From assembly GCF_042445055.1 (NCBI RefSeq), contig NZ_CP170339.1:620001-684000 (forward strand): a DNA stretch of 64,000 nucleotides, given 5' to 3'. Position numbers and translations under genes: made by a program. How positions within the stretch are numbered: position 1 is the stretch's first letter; every line of letters starts with the position of its first letter. This stretch comes from Falsihalocynthiibacter sp042445055. Lineage in GTDB: Bacteria > Pseudomonadota > Alphaproteobacteria > Rhodobacterales > Rhodobacteraceae. The notes under the pieces were generated by a model. It saw only the letters and a program-made list of their open reading frames with translations, was not told where the DNA came from and ran no database searches. Shown here in pieces: positions 1 to 8,507 of this stretch.

Positions 1-1
1 T

Positions 2-181
2 ACGCCACCCCCGCCTGCGAACCAGCTTGTAATGGTAGACACGGTCAAGCCGTGGCCAGGAGATGAGCTTTGGGATCCAGTCTGGGTTATCGGCACTATG
101 AGCACAAAGCTGCAATCCACCACAATCGCAGAGGTAGGGTACTCTATGGTGGCGGACGAGATAGAAGTCTACGAGTGGTAA
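2..181 (+). CDS. DUF3299 family protein, C-terminal fragment
   Basis: An open frame enters from the left edge and ends with TAA at 179-181, giving 59 residues. It contains PVWVIGTM followed by a TTIAEVGYSMVADEIEVY tail. That pattern resembles the end of DUF3299 proteins, small secreted proteins of unknown function common in proteobacteria. Only the C-terminus is present, so no signal peptide can be checked. The family call rests on memory of the motif and is moderate. The 70 bases between it and the next gene hold nothing recognisable. Confidence 0.55.
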   Translation, partial: TPPPPANQLVMVDTVKPWPGDELWDPVWVIGTMSTKLQSTTIAEVGYSMVADEIEVYEW

Positions 182-254
182 GCTTCGGCCTGCAGTGACG
201 CTGCGGCAAGCGCATGATCGCCAGTCTGGCGAAAACGCGCTTGGCTTTGTCGTT

Positions 255-1352
255 TTATGTATTGAAAAGGAAGTGCATTACATCGCCATCTTTCACAGCG
301 TATGATTTGCCTTCTGCGCGCATTTTGCCAGCCTCTTTGGCGCCTGCTTCACCACCGAGCGCAACATAGTCGTCATAGGCGATTGTTTCGGCGCGTATGA
401 AACCTTTTTCAAAATCACCATGGATAACGCCCGCCGCTTGTGGTGCAAGCGCACCCGCGGGGAAGGTCCATGCGCGGGCCTCTTTGGGGCCAACGGTAAA
501 GTATGTCTTGAGATCAAGAAGCGTATAGCCTGCACGGATCAAGCGATCCAAACCAGCCTCTTCGAGACCCATCTCGCCGAGGAACATTTCCGCTTCTTCG
601 TTGTCGAGCTGGCTGATCTCTTCTTCGATTGCGGCTGAGATAACGACTGTTGCTGCCCCTTGCTTAGCTGCCATTTCCTCAACTTGGGCCGAGAACTCAT
701 TGCCGTTTGCGGCGGCTTCTTCTTCGACGTTGCAAACGTACAGGATCGGCTTGGTTGTGAGGAGTTGAAGGAGCGACCATGCGCGCGCATCGTCTTCGTC
801 AACTTCTACAGAGCGTGCTGGCTTGCCGTCTTCGAGTGCTGCGAGGGCGGCCTTAAGAAGACGTTCCTGTTGAACAGCCTCTTTGTCGCCGCCGCGCACC
901 TTGCGAGTTAGGCCCTGAAGGCGCTTCTCAATGCTTTCCATATCGGCGAGCATCAACTCGGTTTCGATTGTCTCGGCGTCTTGAACCGGATCTACGCGGC
1001 CATCAACGTGCGTGATGTCGTCGTTCTCAAAGCAACGCAGCACATGGGCGATCGCGTCACATTCACGGATATTGGCCAGGAACTGATTGCCGAGGCCCTC
1101 GCCCTTGGAGGCACCTTTCACAAGGCCAGCAATATCCACAAAGGTCATGCGCGTTGGGATGATCTGTTTGGAGCTTGCGATTTTGGCAAGATTGTCGAGG
1201 CGTGCATCCGGAACGGCCACTTCGCCAACGTTTGGCTCAATGGTGCAGAACGGGAAGTTCGCGGCCTGCGCCGCTGCGGTTTTGGTCAACGCGTTAAACA
1301 AGGTCGATTTGCCGACATTCGGCATTCCGACGATACCCATTTTGAAACCCAT
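255..1352 (-). CDS. ychF: Redox-regulated ATPase YchF (Obg-family P-loop NTPase)
   Basis: 365 residues, the usual YchF length. The protein binds ribosomes and hydrolyses ATP rather than GTP. The P-loop GMPNVGKST lies at residues 9-17 and is followed by the FVDIAGLVKGASKGEGLGNQFL switch region. The G4 position reads NVEE, the non-GTP NxxE form that explains ATP preference. The C-terminal TGS-like domain ends in MRAEGKSYAVKDGDVMHF, typical of the family. The open frame extends four codons upstream to a TTG, but the ATG at 1352 has GGAG seven bases before it and is preferred. It is divergent from trpA. Confidence 0.95.
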   Translation of the reverse strand: MGFKMGIVGMPNVGKSTLFNALTKTAAAQAANFPFCTIEPNVGEVAVPDARLDNLAKIASSKQIIPTRMTFVDIAGLVKGASKGEGLGNQFLANIRECDAIAHVLRCFENDDITHVDGRVDPVQDAETIETELMLADMESIEKRLQGLTRKVRGGDKEAVQQERLLKAALAALEDGKPARSVEVDEDDARAWSLLQLLTTKPILYVCNVEEEAAANGNEFSAQVEEMAAKQGAATVVISAAIEEEISQLDNEEAEMFLGEMGLEEAGLDRLIRAGYTLLDLKTYFTVGPKEARAWTFPAGALAPQAAGVIHGDFEKGFIRAETIAYDDYVALGGEAGAKEAGKMRAEGKSYAVKDGDVMHFLFNT

Positions 1353-1495
1353 GACACACTCCAATAGCTGATAATGGAGGGCATGTAGGGGGCATGTGGG
1401 GGCAACGTCAAGCGGGGCATTGATTTCCGACCCATTTTACAGCAAACCATGGGCGTAAATGCGCCCTGACGGGTGTAACCAGATTGGGATTGGCT

Positions 1496-2287
1496 ATGAC
1501 ACGGATCGACGACAAATTTGCAGAACTCAAAGCCTCGGGCAAAAAGGCATTTGTTACATACGTAATGGCGGGCGATCCGAACTACGCCGAGTCTCTGGAA
1601 ATCGTTAAGGGTCTGCCAGCGGCGGGTGTGGATATTATTGAGCTTGGATTGCCGTTCACCGACCCGATGGCCGATGGTACAACTATTCAGCTTGCAGGAC
1701 AGCGCGCGCTTGCCGAGGGAATGACTCTTAAACGCACGCTAGAACTCGCTGCTGAGTTTCGCCAAACAGATGATACAACCCCAATCGTTTTGATGGGCTA
1801 CTATAATCCGATCTATAGCTGCGGAGTTGAGCACTTTCTGGGACAAGCAAAGGCCGCTGGAATTGACGGCATGATCGTTGTGGATTTGCCACCTGAGGAA
1901 GACGAAGAGCTTTGTATTCCTGCACAGAGAGCCGGAATGAATTTTATCCGCCTCGCGACACCCACGACCGATAACAAGCGCCTGCCTAAGGTTCTGCAAA
2001 ACACGTCTGGTTTTGTGTACTATGTTTCGGTGACAGGAACGACCGGCGCGGCAGAGGCCGAAGCGGGTGATGTGGGGCCCGAAGTGGCACGGATCAAATC
2101 CCAAACGGAGTTGCCCGTGATTGTTGGCTTTGGCATCAACACTCCGGAGAAAGCAGAGAACATCGCCAAAACTGCCGATGGGTGCGTTGTTGGTTCTGCG
2201 ATTGTCGGGCAGATCGGCGCAGGAAAGTCAGTAAGCGAAGTTCTGGAATTTGTCGCAAGTCTGGCCGAAGGCGCGCACCGCGGCTAA
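1496..2287 (+). CDS. trpA: Tryptophan synthase alpha subunit
   Basis: 263 residues from the ATG at 1496; a TTG at 1484 in frame is less likely. TrpA cleaves indole-3-glycerol phosphate to indole and glyceraldehyde 3-phosphate and channels indole to TrpB. The (beta/alpha)8 barrel carries the signature IIELGLPFTDPMADG, with the two catalytic acids Glu49 and Asp60. The phosphate-binding loop VGFGINTPEKA and the GSAIVGQI segment are near the C-terminus. No trpB or trpF is adjacent here. A strong terminator follows directly, so the gene ends its transcript. Confidence 0.95.
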   Translation: MTRIDDKFAELKASGKKAFVTYVMAGDPNYAESLEIVKGLPAAGVDIIELGLPFTDPMADGTTIQLAGQRALAEGMTLKRTLELAAEFRQTDDTTPIVLMGYYNPIYSCGVEHFLGQAKAAGIDGMIVVDLPPEEDEELCIPAQRAGMNFIRLATPTTDNKRLPKVLQNTSGFVYYVSVTGTTGAAEAEAGDVGPEVARIKSQTELPVIVGFGINTPEKAENIAKTADGCVVGSAIVGQIGAGKSVSEVLEFVASLAEGAHRG

Positions 2288-2313
2288 CGAGACATGCGCA
2301 ATGCGAATGCATA

Positions 2314-2341
2314 AGCCCCGTCAGTTTTGGCGGGGCTTTTT
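2314..2341 (+). terminator. Rho-independent terminator of trpA
   Basis: Perfect 7-bp arms AGCCCCG (2314-2320) and CGGGGCT (2331-2337) with a 10-base loop, followed by a run of five T. Confidence 0.85.
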
Positions 2342-2403
2342 GTATTTCAGGGGCAAATAGATTTTTGCTGGCTTTCCCTGCAAAACTTGGCTATATCCCG
2401 AAT

Positions 2404-2424
2404 TTGGTAAGATATTGTTACCAA
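2404..2424. promoter_or_regulatory. Inverted-repeat operator candidate upstream of lldD
   Basis: TTGGTAA (2404-2410) and TTACCAA (2418-2424) form perfect 7-bp arms around a 7-base spacer, ending 21 bases before the lldD start. GntR-family regulators of the LldR/PdhR type recognise TTGGT...ACCAA half-sites. No such regulator is encoded next to the gene, so the assignment is inference from sequence and position. Confidence 0.5.
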
Positions 2425-2445
2425 TATTGACGAAAGTGACCCGCT

Positions 2446-3609
2446 ATGGCCGTAATTACCTGCATTCAGGATCTGAAAGATCTACACAAGAAACGTACGC
2501 CGAAAATGTTCTATGATTACTGCGAGAGCGGAAGTTGGACAGAACAAACGTTCCGCGAAAACACCACCGATTTTGAGCAACTCAGACTACGGCAGCGTGT
2601 GGCGGTCGATATGGAGGGGCGCTCCACCAAATCAACTATGATAGGTCAGGAAGTTGCGATGCCAGTTGCGCTCGCGCCTGTTGGGTCCACAGGAATGCAA
2701 TGCGCAGATGGCGAGATTAAGGCCGCGCGGGCAGCCGAGAAATTTGGCGTGCCGTTTACGCTTTCAACCATGTCGATCTGCTCAATTGAGGATGTCGCCG
2801 AGGCAACGAGTAATCCGTTCTGGTTTCAGCTTTATGTGATGCGCGACGAAGAATTCACATCGGGTTTGATCGCGCGGGCCAAGGCTGCGAATTGTTCGGC
2901 AATGGTATTGACGCTTGATCTTCAGATTTTGGGTCAGCGTCACAAGGATCTCAAGAATGGTCTGACGGCTCCGCCCAAACTGACTCCGAAAACATTGATG
3001 GATTTGTCACATCGTTGGAGTTGGGGCATGGGTATGCTCGGCACCAAGCGTCGTACTTTCGGCAATATCGTTGGGCACGCGAAGGGCGTTGATGATATTG
3101 GAACTCTGTCCTCTTGGGCGGACGGTCAGTTTGATCCGCGCATGGATTGGGATCAAGTGAAGCGCCTCAAGGACGAGTGGGGCGGCAAGCTCATCCTCAA
3201 GGGAATTCTGGACGTTGATGACGCGCTCAAGGCGCTCGAAGTGGGTGCGGATGCGATTGTTGTTTCAAACCACGGCGGCCGCCAGTTGGACGGCGCGCTG
3301 TCCTCTATTCGTTCGCTGCCGGCGATTATTGATGCTGTAGGTGACAAGATTGAGGTGCACTTGGATAGCGGTATTCGCAGCGGCCAAGACGTCCTCAAGG
3401 CAATGGCGATGGGTGCTAAGGGCACGTACATCGGCCGCGCATATATCCACGGGCTCGGCGCGATGGGTGAAGAGGGTGTGACCAAAGCGCTCGAGGTTAT
3501 TCACAAAGAGATGGATATCACCATGGCGCTTTGTGGCCACAAAGATATCGAAAAAGTAGGTCGCGATATCTTGCTGGTGCCTAAGGGTTTTGCCGGTGAG
3601 TGGGAATAG
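2446..3609 (+). CDS. lldD: FMN-dependent L-lactate dehydrogenase (alpha-hydroxy-acid dehydrogenase)
   Basis: 387 residues, normal for LldD. It oxidises L-lactate to pyruvate with FMN and passes electrons to the respiratory chain at the inner membrane. The FMN-dependent alpha-hydroxy-acid dehydrogenase signature SNHGGRQLDG is at residues 274-283 with the catalytic His276. LAPVGSTGM, the QLYVMRDEE strand and the C-terminal HLDSGIRSGQDVLKAMAMGAKG phosphate-binding part all fit. Related enzymes act on mandelate or glycolate, so the substrate is likely but not proved. It is monocistronic and meets the MFS gene tail to tail with no gap. An LldR-like palindrome lies upstream. Confidence 0.88.
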   Translation: MAVITCIQDLKDLHKKRTPKMFYDYCESGSWTEQTFRENTTDFEQLRLRQRVAVDMEGRSTKSTMIGQEVAMPVALAPVGSTGMQCADGEIKAARAAEKFGVPFTLSTMSICSIEDVAEATSNPFWFQLYVMRDEEFTSGLIARAKAANCSAMVLTLDLQILGQRHKDLKNGLTAPPKLTPKTLMDLSHRWSWGMGMLGTKRRTFGNIVGHAKGVDDIGTLSSWADGQFDPRMDWDQVKRLKDEWGGKLILKGILDVDDALKALEVGADAIVVSNHGGRQLDGALSSIRSLPAIIDAVGDKIEVHLDSGIRSGQDVLKAMAMGAKGTYIGRAYIHGLGAMGEEGVTKALEVIHKEMDITMALCGHKDIEKVGRDILLVPKGFAGEWE

Positions 3610-4758
3610 CTAGTCGATTCTCGGATCCCGCCGAAGCAATGAAAGCAGAAGCGGGATCGAACCCAAGACACAGGCAATAAAGATAAACGAGAACCTAAGC
3701 GTTGTGACTTCGGACAGGAAGCCGACAATCGGCGGTCCAACGAAGAACCCGAGATAGCCGATTACCGCAACACGCGAAATGGCCAGCGCACGGATGCCGT
3801 CAGGAACGCGGCGGCCAACGAGCGCAAAGACCATCGGTGCAATCACCGAGACGCCCATGCCCAACGCGCCAAATCCAATGTATGCCCAGATCGGTGCAGG
3901 AGCCATCGCCGCGATAAGCGCACCCGCTGCTGCGAGCAAAGAGGCATAGAGAACAACTTTGGCCTCGGAAACACGGGCCACGACCATCTGGCCCGCAAAA
4001 CGCCCAACGCCCATCGTGAGGCCAAGCATCGCAGGTCCAAGCGCACCCTCGGCAGCACCGCCACCCAATGTGCGTTCGATATGAAGGGCGGACCATCCTT
4101 CAACGGCGTTTTCCGCCATGAAAGCCGCGAAAACGATCATCCCGCCAAAGAAGACAGCGCCGCCAAGCGCGGGCTTGCCCGTAGTGCTTGGATCGCTTTC
4201 TTCTGGCGCGTAGGTGGGCTGAACCATAAGCAAAGCCCCAGCCGCGATCGCGATAAATATCCCGATTGCGACAGTATTCACCGAAATGCCACTGTCCCGC
4301 GAAATACCGGCGATAATCGCTGCACCCGCATAGGAGAACGAAAACAGCGCATGGTTCAAGTTCATCAGCGGCGACCGTTCGCGACTCTCGATGAGGGAAA
4401 GTCGCGCGTTCATCACAACATCAAGCAAGCCAGAAGCCGCGCCGAGAAAGAACATGAACACTGCGAATATGACCGCGTCGGTCCAGAGAATCGGTAGTTG
4501 AACCGCGGTCGCAAGCAGCAAGGCGCCAATGGCCATCCCGTACTTGCCGCTCAAGCGGTCAAATATCGGCGCAAGCCACATCGCTGTAACAGCGCCAACC
4601 GCCGCACAGAGGAGCACCCAACCGAATATCGCGTCGCTCGCGTTGATTTGTGATTTTATATCAGGCGCATAAGCCGCGAACGTACCCCAAATAGCGCCCT
4701 GAGCCATAAATGCGGGACCGGTATTTCGGGAGAGAACGAGAGATTTCTTAAGCTGCAT
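3610..4758 (-). CDS. Major facilitator superfamily transporter, YbjJ-like
   Basis: About 382 residues with around twelve hydrophobic segments, for example GALLLATAVQLPILWTDAVI and LGPAMLGLTMGVGRFAGQMVV. It resembles the YbjJ branch of MFS carriers, whose substrates are mostly unknown. The open frame reaches 4848, but the first 30 codons are not membrane-like and run into the rplY leader. The ATG at 4758, reading MQLKKSLVLSRNTGPAFMAQG, matches family N-termini better. The ribosome site there is weak. It converges on lldD, which could suggest a link to organic acids, but nothing in the sequence shows this. Confidence 0.75.
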   Translation of the reverse strand: MQLKKSLVLSRNTGPAFMAQGAIWGTFAAYAPDIKSQINASDAIFGWVLLCAAVGAVTAMWLAPIFDRLSGKYGMAIGALLLATAVQLPILWTDAVIFAVFMFFLGAASGLLDVVMNARLSLIESRERSPLMNLNHALFSFSYAGAAIIAGISRDSGISVNTVAIGIFIAIAAGALLMVQPTYAPEESDPSTTGKPALGGAVFFGGMIVFAAFMAENAVEGWSALHIERTLGGGAAEGALGPAMLGLTMGVGRFAGQMVVARVSEAKVVLYASLLAAAGALIAAMAPAPIWAYIGFGALGMGVSVIAPMVFALVGRRVPDGIRALAISRVAVIGYLGFFVGPPIVGFLSEVTTLRFSFIFIACVLGSIPLLLSLLRRDPRID

Positions 4759-4865
4759 TTGGCTCTGGTTACATGGCAATTTTTCCAACGCAAGCGTCAA
4801 AGATAGACCGATTGAAATTTTTCCTTCACAATGGCGGGATTCTCCCATATACGCGCGACTTCATC

Positions 4866-4892
4866 GGGCCTTACACCCTTGGAGGAAGGCCC
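4866..4892 (+). promoter_or_regulatory. Stem-loop in the rplY leader
   Basis: GGGCCTT (4866-4872) pairs perfectly with AAGGCCC (4886-4892) across a 13-base loop that itself contains GGAGG. It sits about 20 bases before the rplY start, immediately upstream of its real ribosome site AGGAG. Leader hairpins before ribosomal-protein genes are often autoregulatory; here that is only inference. Confidence 0.4.
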
Positions 4893-4911
4893 TCTAACTA
4901 GGAGAATTACT

Positions 4912-5559
4912 ATGGCTGGCAAAATTCCAGACCTAGAAGTCACAGCACGCACGGGGACAGGCAAGGGGGCCGCTCGTCAAGCACGCCGTGATGGACTTGT
5001 ACCAGGTATCGTTTACGGTGGTGGTGAAGAACCCCAAGCAATCAACATCCCTTTCAATGTTCTTTTGAAGCGCCTTAAAGCTGGCCGTTTTCTTTCGACA
5101 TTGTTCAACCTGAAAGTTGAAGGCCAAGAAGACGTTCGCGTTATCTGCCGTAACGTTCAGCGTGATGTTGTAAAAGACCTTCCAACACACATCGACCTGA
5201 TGCGCCTTAAGCGTACAAGCGTTGTGTCTCTCTTTATCCACGTTGACTTCATCAACGAAGAAGAGTGCCCAGGCCTCAAAAAAGGCGGTACACTTGCTGT
5301 TGTGCGTCCTGAGGTTGAGCTTAACGTTATCGCGGGAGATATCCCCGAGAGCCTCACAGCTGACCTTTCCGGTCTTGAAGTTGGTGATACAATCACAATC
5401 TCCGACATCAAACTTCCAGAAGGTGCAAAGCCAACAATCGACCGCGATTTCGTTATCGCGAACGTTGCAGCACCATCCAGCCTGCGCTCTGCTGAAGACG
5501 AAGAAGCAGACGAAGGCGAAGAGACAGAAGCAGAAACAGAAGCAGCAGCAGAAGAATAA
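4912..5559 (+). CDS. rplY: 50S ribosomal protein L25/general stress protein Ctc
   Basis: 215 residues, the long Ctc form with an N-terminal 5S rRNA-binding L25 domain (about residues 1-95) and a C-terminal TL5-like beta domain (about 100-190). The tail is very acidic (EDEEADEGEETEAETEAAAEE-like), as common in alphaproteobacteria. The start is fixed by AGGAG seven bases before the ATG at 4912. Codon use is strongly biased toward abundant tRNAs, as expected for a highly expressed gene. Peptidyl-tRNA hydrolase (pth), which often follows rplY in this order, is not present. Confidence 0.93.
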   Translation: MAGKIPDLEVTARTGTGKGAARQARRDGLVPGIVYGGGEEPQAINIPFNVLLKRLKAGRFLSTLFNLKVEGQEDVRVICRNVQRDVVKDLPTHIDLMRLKRTSVVSLFIHVDFINEEECPGLKKGGTLAVVRPEVELNVIAGDIPESLTADLSGLEVGDTITISDIKLPEGAKPTIDRDFVIANVAAPSSLRSAEDEEADEGEETEAETEAAAEE

Positions 5560-5605
5560 GCCGCTTTTCTGGACGGGTAACAAACCCGTTTCTGGATCTA
5601 ATGAG

Positions 5606-5632
5606 ACGCAGGGCCAATTGGTCCTGCGTTTT
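5606..5632 (+). terminator. Rho-independent terminator of rplY
   Basis: ACGCAGG (5606-5612) and CCTGCGT (5623-5629) form a perfect stem followed by TTT. A smaller hairpin, ACGGGT/ACCCGT, lies just before it near 5573-5590. Confidence 0.7.
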
Positions 5633-5751
5633 GCGTTTCAGGGGTATGCATTGGTTTTGTGCGCAATTTCGGCACGCTGGGCTGGCAAAACCTGTATTCC
5701 TCGGCATAGAGTATTCCCAATCAATGACAATATGCCAAAAGGGGCGTCTCA

Positions 5752-5988
5752 ATGACCTGTGTTTTCATCCAAATTCGTTGCAAGCCTGGAACGACCTATA
5801 AAGTTGCCGATGAAATCACGCTTCGGGAAATCCACTCCGAGCTGTATTCTACAAGCGGCGACTTTGACCTTTTAATGAAGGTTTACATCCCCGAGGGGGA
5901 GGACGTTGGTAAATTTATCAACGAAAATTTGCTGACGATCGAAGGCATAGAGCGTTCGCTCACGACGCTCACTTTCAAAGCATTCTAA
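5752..5988 (+). CDS. Stand-alone Lrp/AsnC ligand-binding (RAM) domain protein
   Basis: 78 residues that match only the C-terminal effector-binding domain of Lrp/AsnC regulators: a beta strand CVFIQIRCKPG, a helix ADEITLREI, then the SGDFDLLMKVYIP strand typical of RAM domains. There is no DNA-binding domain, and none is encoded just upstream. Such stand-alone domains form oligomers that bind amino acids, and some partner full-length Lrp proteins. The next gene, 26 bases downstream on the same strand, encodes an amino-acid-type binding protein, so a shared ligand is possible but not shown. Confidence 0.8.
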   Translation: MTCVFIQIRCKPGTTYKVADEITLREIHSELYSTSGDFDLLMKVYIPEGEDVGKFINENLLTIEGIERSLTTLTFKAF

Positions 5989-6014
5989 TAAAATCAAAAA
6001 ACTGGGAGAAACGA

Positions 6015-7151
6015 ATGGGACTATTCAAAAGTTGTGCGCTTGCTATTGGCGCTCTTGCGATGACGGGCACGGCTATGGCCGAACCGCTCAAGGTGGGGAT
6101 GATCACAACGCTTTCCGGCGGCGGTGCGGGTCTTGGCATTGATGTTCGCGACGGGTTTATGCTTGCGGTCAAACAATCGGGCGCGGATTTCGATGTTGTA
6201 ATCGAGGACGATCAGCGAAAGCCAGATATCGCCGTCCAGCTGGCCGACAAAATGATCCAATCCGAGAAGGTAGATGTTCTGACGGGTATTATCTGGTCTA
6301 ACCTTGCCATGGCCGTTGTACCCGCGGCGACAGCGCAGGGTAAATTCTATCTCTCGCCAAACGCTGGTCCTTCCGCGCTTGCTGGTAAGGGATGCAACGC
6401 CAAATACTTCAACGTAGCATGGCAGAACGACAACCTTCACGAAGCGGCGGGCGCCTTTGCGACCGAAACAGGATATGGCAGCAGTTTTATCCTCGCGCCG
6501 AACTATCCTGCGGGCCAAGACGCGCTGACCGGTTTCAAGCGCTTCTATGAGGGCGAAGTGAAATCAGAGGTTTACACCAAGCTTGGCCAAACCGACTATG
6601 CCGCCGAGATCGCGCAAATCCGTGCGTCGGGTGCCGATAGCGTTTACTTCTTCTTGCCGGGCGGTATGGGGATTTCGTTCCTCAAGCAATATGCGGATAG
6701 CGGTGTCGATATTCCGCTCGTCGGTCCTGCGTTTTCGTTCGATCAAGGTATTCTTCAGGCAGTCGGTGACGCGGCGCTGGGTGTAAAAAATACCTCGCAG
6801 TGGAGCAAAGACCTCGATAATGCCGCCAACGTCGCATTCGTTGAGAGCTTTCAAGCAGAGTACGGCCGTTTGCCTTCGCTCTATGCAAGCCAAGGGTTCG
6901 ACACTGCCAACCTACTTATCTCGGCAGCCGCCAAGGCGGACGTGAATGACGCAGATGCTTTCCAAGCGGCTCTTGAGGCGGCGGAATTTGATTCCGTTCG
7001 CGGCGACTTTGAATTCGGTCCAAACCATCACCCGATTCAGAACTTCTATGTTCGTGAGGTCATCAAGGAAGGCGACGTCTTTACAAACAAGATCGTTGCA
7101 ACGGGTTTGGAAAATCACGGCGATGCATACGCCGCTGAATGCAAAATGTAA
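6015..7151 (+). CDS. LivK-like ABC transporter substrate-binding protein (orphan)
   Basis: 378 residues. A signal peptide is evident (basic start, hydrophobic GALAMTGTAMA, cleavage near AMA-EP). The mature part starts LKVGMITTLSGGGAGLGIDVRDGF, typical of type I periplasmic binding proteins of the branched-chain amino acid, amide and aromatic acid class. A good ribosome site (GGGAG) precedes the ATG. No permease or ATPase gene lies beside it, so it must serve a transporter encoded elsewhere or act as a sensor. The ligand cannot be told from sequence. Confidence 0.85.
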   Translation: MGLFKSCALAIGALAMTGTAMAEPLKVGMITTLSGGGAGLGIDVRDGFMLAVKQSGADFDVVIEDDQRKPDIAVQLADKMIQSEKVDVLTGIIWSNLAMAVVPAATAQGKFYLSPNAGPSALAGKGCNAKYFNVAWQNDNLHEAAGAFATETGYGSSFILAPNYPAGQDALTGFKRFYEGEVKSEVYTKLGQTDYAAEIAQIRASGADSVYFFLPGGMGISFLKQYADSGVDIPLVGPAFSFDQGILQAVGDAALGVKNTSQWSKDLDNAANVAFVESFQAEYGRLPSLYASQGFDTANLLISAAAKADVNDADAFQAALEAAEFDSVRGDFEFGPNHHPIQNFYVREVIKEGDVFTNKIVATGLENHGDAYAAECKM

Positions 7152-7169
7152 TGCTCAGGTGCGCGTGGT

Positions 7170-8462
7170 TTAAATGCCGCGCGCATCCAAAATTGCCTGA
7201 AGCGGTAGCGCGAGCGCCTCTTCCCCCTTTGATACGGCCGATTTACCAGCCGTTATATACGGTTCACGCCAATTCAAATCTTGGGCTGCTATCACGGCTT
7301 GCGCCAATTCCTCGGCGGTGCGGATTTGATGCGTTGCCCCCGCGCTCTTTAGTTCATCATAGATGTGGGTGAAGTCCGCGTAATCGGGTCCATGCATAAC
7401 CAGAGTATCCAGCACGAGCGCTTCATATGGGTTTTTGCCGGGAAGCGGCGCGCCATCTGTTTCAAGGCTGTGTCCAATAAAGGCCGTATGCGCGAGCCGA
7501 AAGAACAGCCCCAATTCACCAAGCGTATCGGCGAGATAGACCTCAGTATCATTCGTGATCGGTTCGCCTTTGCTTCGTTGGGCGATGTGATCAAACAACG
7601 GACGAGCGATTTCCAGCGTGTCATCAGCGAATTTCGGATGTCGCGGCGCAAGGATCAGCAGCAACTCCGATAAGGTTTCGCGCGCAATTGCGTGCGCCTG
7701 TAGAATGCGGGCCTCTTCCTCTGGATGCGTTGAGGCCGCGAGCCAATGTGGGCGAGCTCCTATTGCCAGAACAAGCTGTTCACGCTGGTCGGGTAGATCC
7801 GGAAGCGGAGCCGATGCGATCTTAAGGGGGCCAGTCGTTTGCGTAGTGGCAGGATTTGCGCCCATTCTGATGAAATTATCGCGCGAGACATCCTCTTGGG
7901 TAAGGATCGCTGCGAATTTCTGAACCATACTGCGATAGACGCCCTTGAAATGCCGCCGTTTATTGAGGGATCTATCGCTCATTCGGGCGTTGATCAGAAG
8001 CATTGTAATGCCCGCATCATCCGTCTCGCTTAGAAGGCAAGGCCACATATCGAGTTCGGAAAACACCGCCACGGATGGCTGCCAATGCGCAAGGAACCTT
8101 CGCATTGCGGGAGCGTTATCGCAGGGCTGGAACTGATGAATAACGCGCGGCGGCAACCCCATACGTGCGAGCGTGTCCGAGGATGTACGGGTGTTGGTCG
8201 TCAAAACAAAATGCGTATCGGGTAAAGCCTCGCCGAGTTGTTTAAGCAGGGTAAGAAGTGACAGACTCTCCCCCACACTAACGCCGTGAATCCAGATGAT
8301 CTCGCCTTCTGGCCTCTCTGCCAGATTGTGCCCAAGCTTTTCTTGGTAACGCGCAGGGTCTTCTTTGCCCTGTTTAAGCCGCCGCTGCAGAATGGCGCGC
8401 CAAAGGAAGGCGTTATAACGGGCAAACAATAGATATAGCGTTAGCAAATGCGCATCCTTCAC
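7170..8462 (-). CDS. waaA: 3-deoxy-D-manno-octulosonic acid transferase
   Basis: 430 residues, the normal length for WaaA/KdtA. This inner-membrane GT-B enzyme transfers Kdo from CMP-Kdo to lipid IVA in lipopolysaccharide synthesis. A hydrophobic N-terminal segment (residues 5-25) anchors it. The signature IHGVSVGESLS, with the predicted catalytic base Glu65, is clear. The C-terminal nucleotide-binding part includes FIGHSLETDGAPLPGKNPYEALVL. It converges on the LivK-like gene with only 18 bases between them and is not in an obvious operon. Confidence 0.9.
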   Translation of the reverse strand: MKDAHLLTLYLLFARYNAFLWRAILQRRLKQGKEDPARYQEKLGHNLAERPEGEIIWIHGVSVGESLSLLTLLKQLGEALPDTHFVLTTNTRTSSDTLARMGLPPRVIHQFQPCDNAPAMRRFLAHWQPSVAVFSELDMWPCLLSETDDAGITMLLINARMSDRSLNKRRHFKGVYRSMVQKFAAILTQEDVSRDNFIRMGANPATTQTTGPLKIASAPLPDLPDQREQLVLAIGARPHWLAASTHPEEEARILQAHAIARETLSELLLILAPRHPKFADDTLEIARPLFDHIAQRSKGEPITNDTEVYLADTLGELGLFFRLAHTAFIGHSLETDGAPLPGKNPYEALVLDTLVMHGPDYADFTHIYDELKSAGATHQIRTAEELAQAVIAAQDLNWREPYITAGKSAVSKGEEALALPLQAILDARGI

Positions 8463-8507
8463 TTTTTAACGTTCCGACCCTACGGCGTAAGAGTTGACCA
8501 TGCACCT

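Noticed and set aside
4933..5583. A 216-codon open frame antisense to rplY
   Set aside because: Its Phe/Cys runs arise from the acidic GAA/GCA codons of the rplY tail; no family resemblance.
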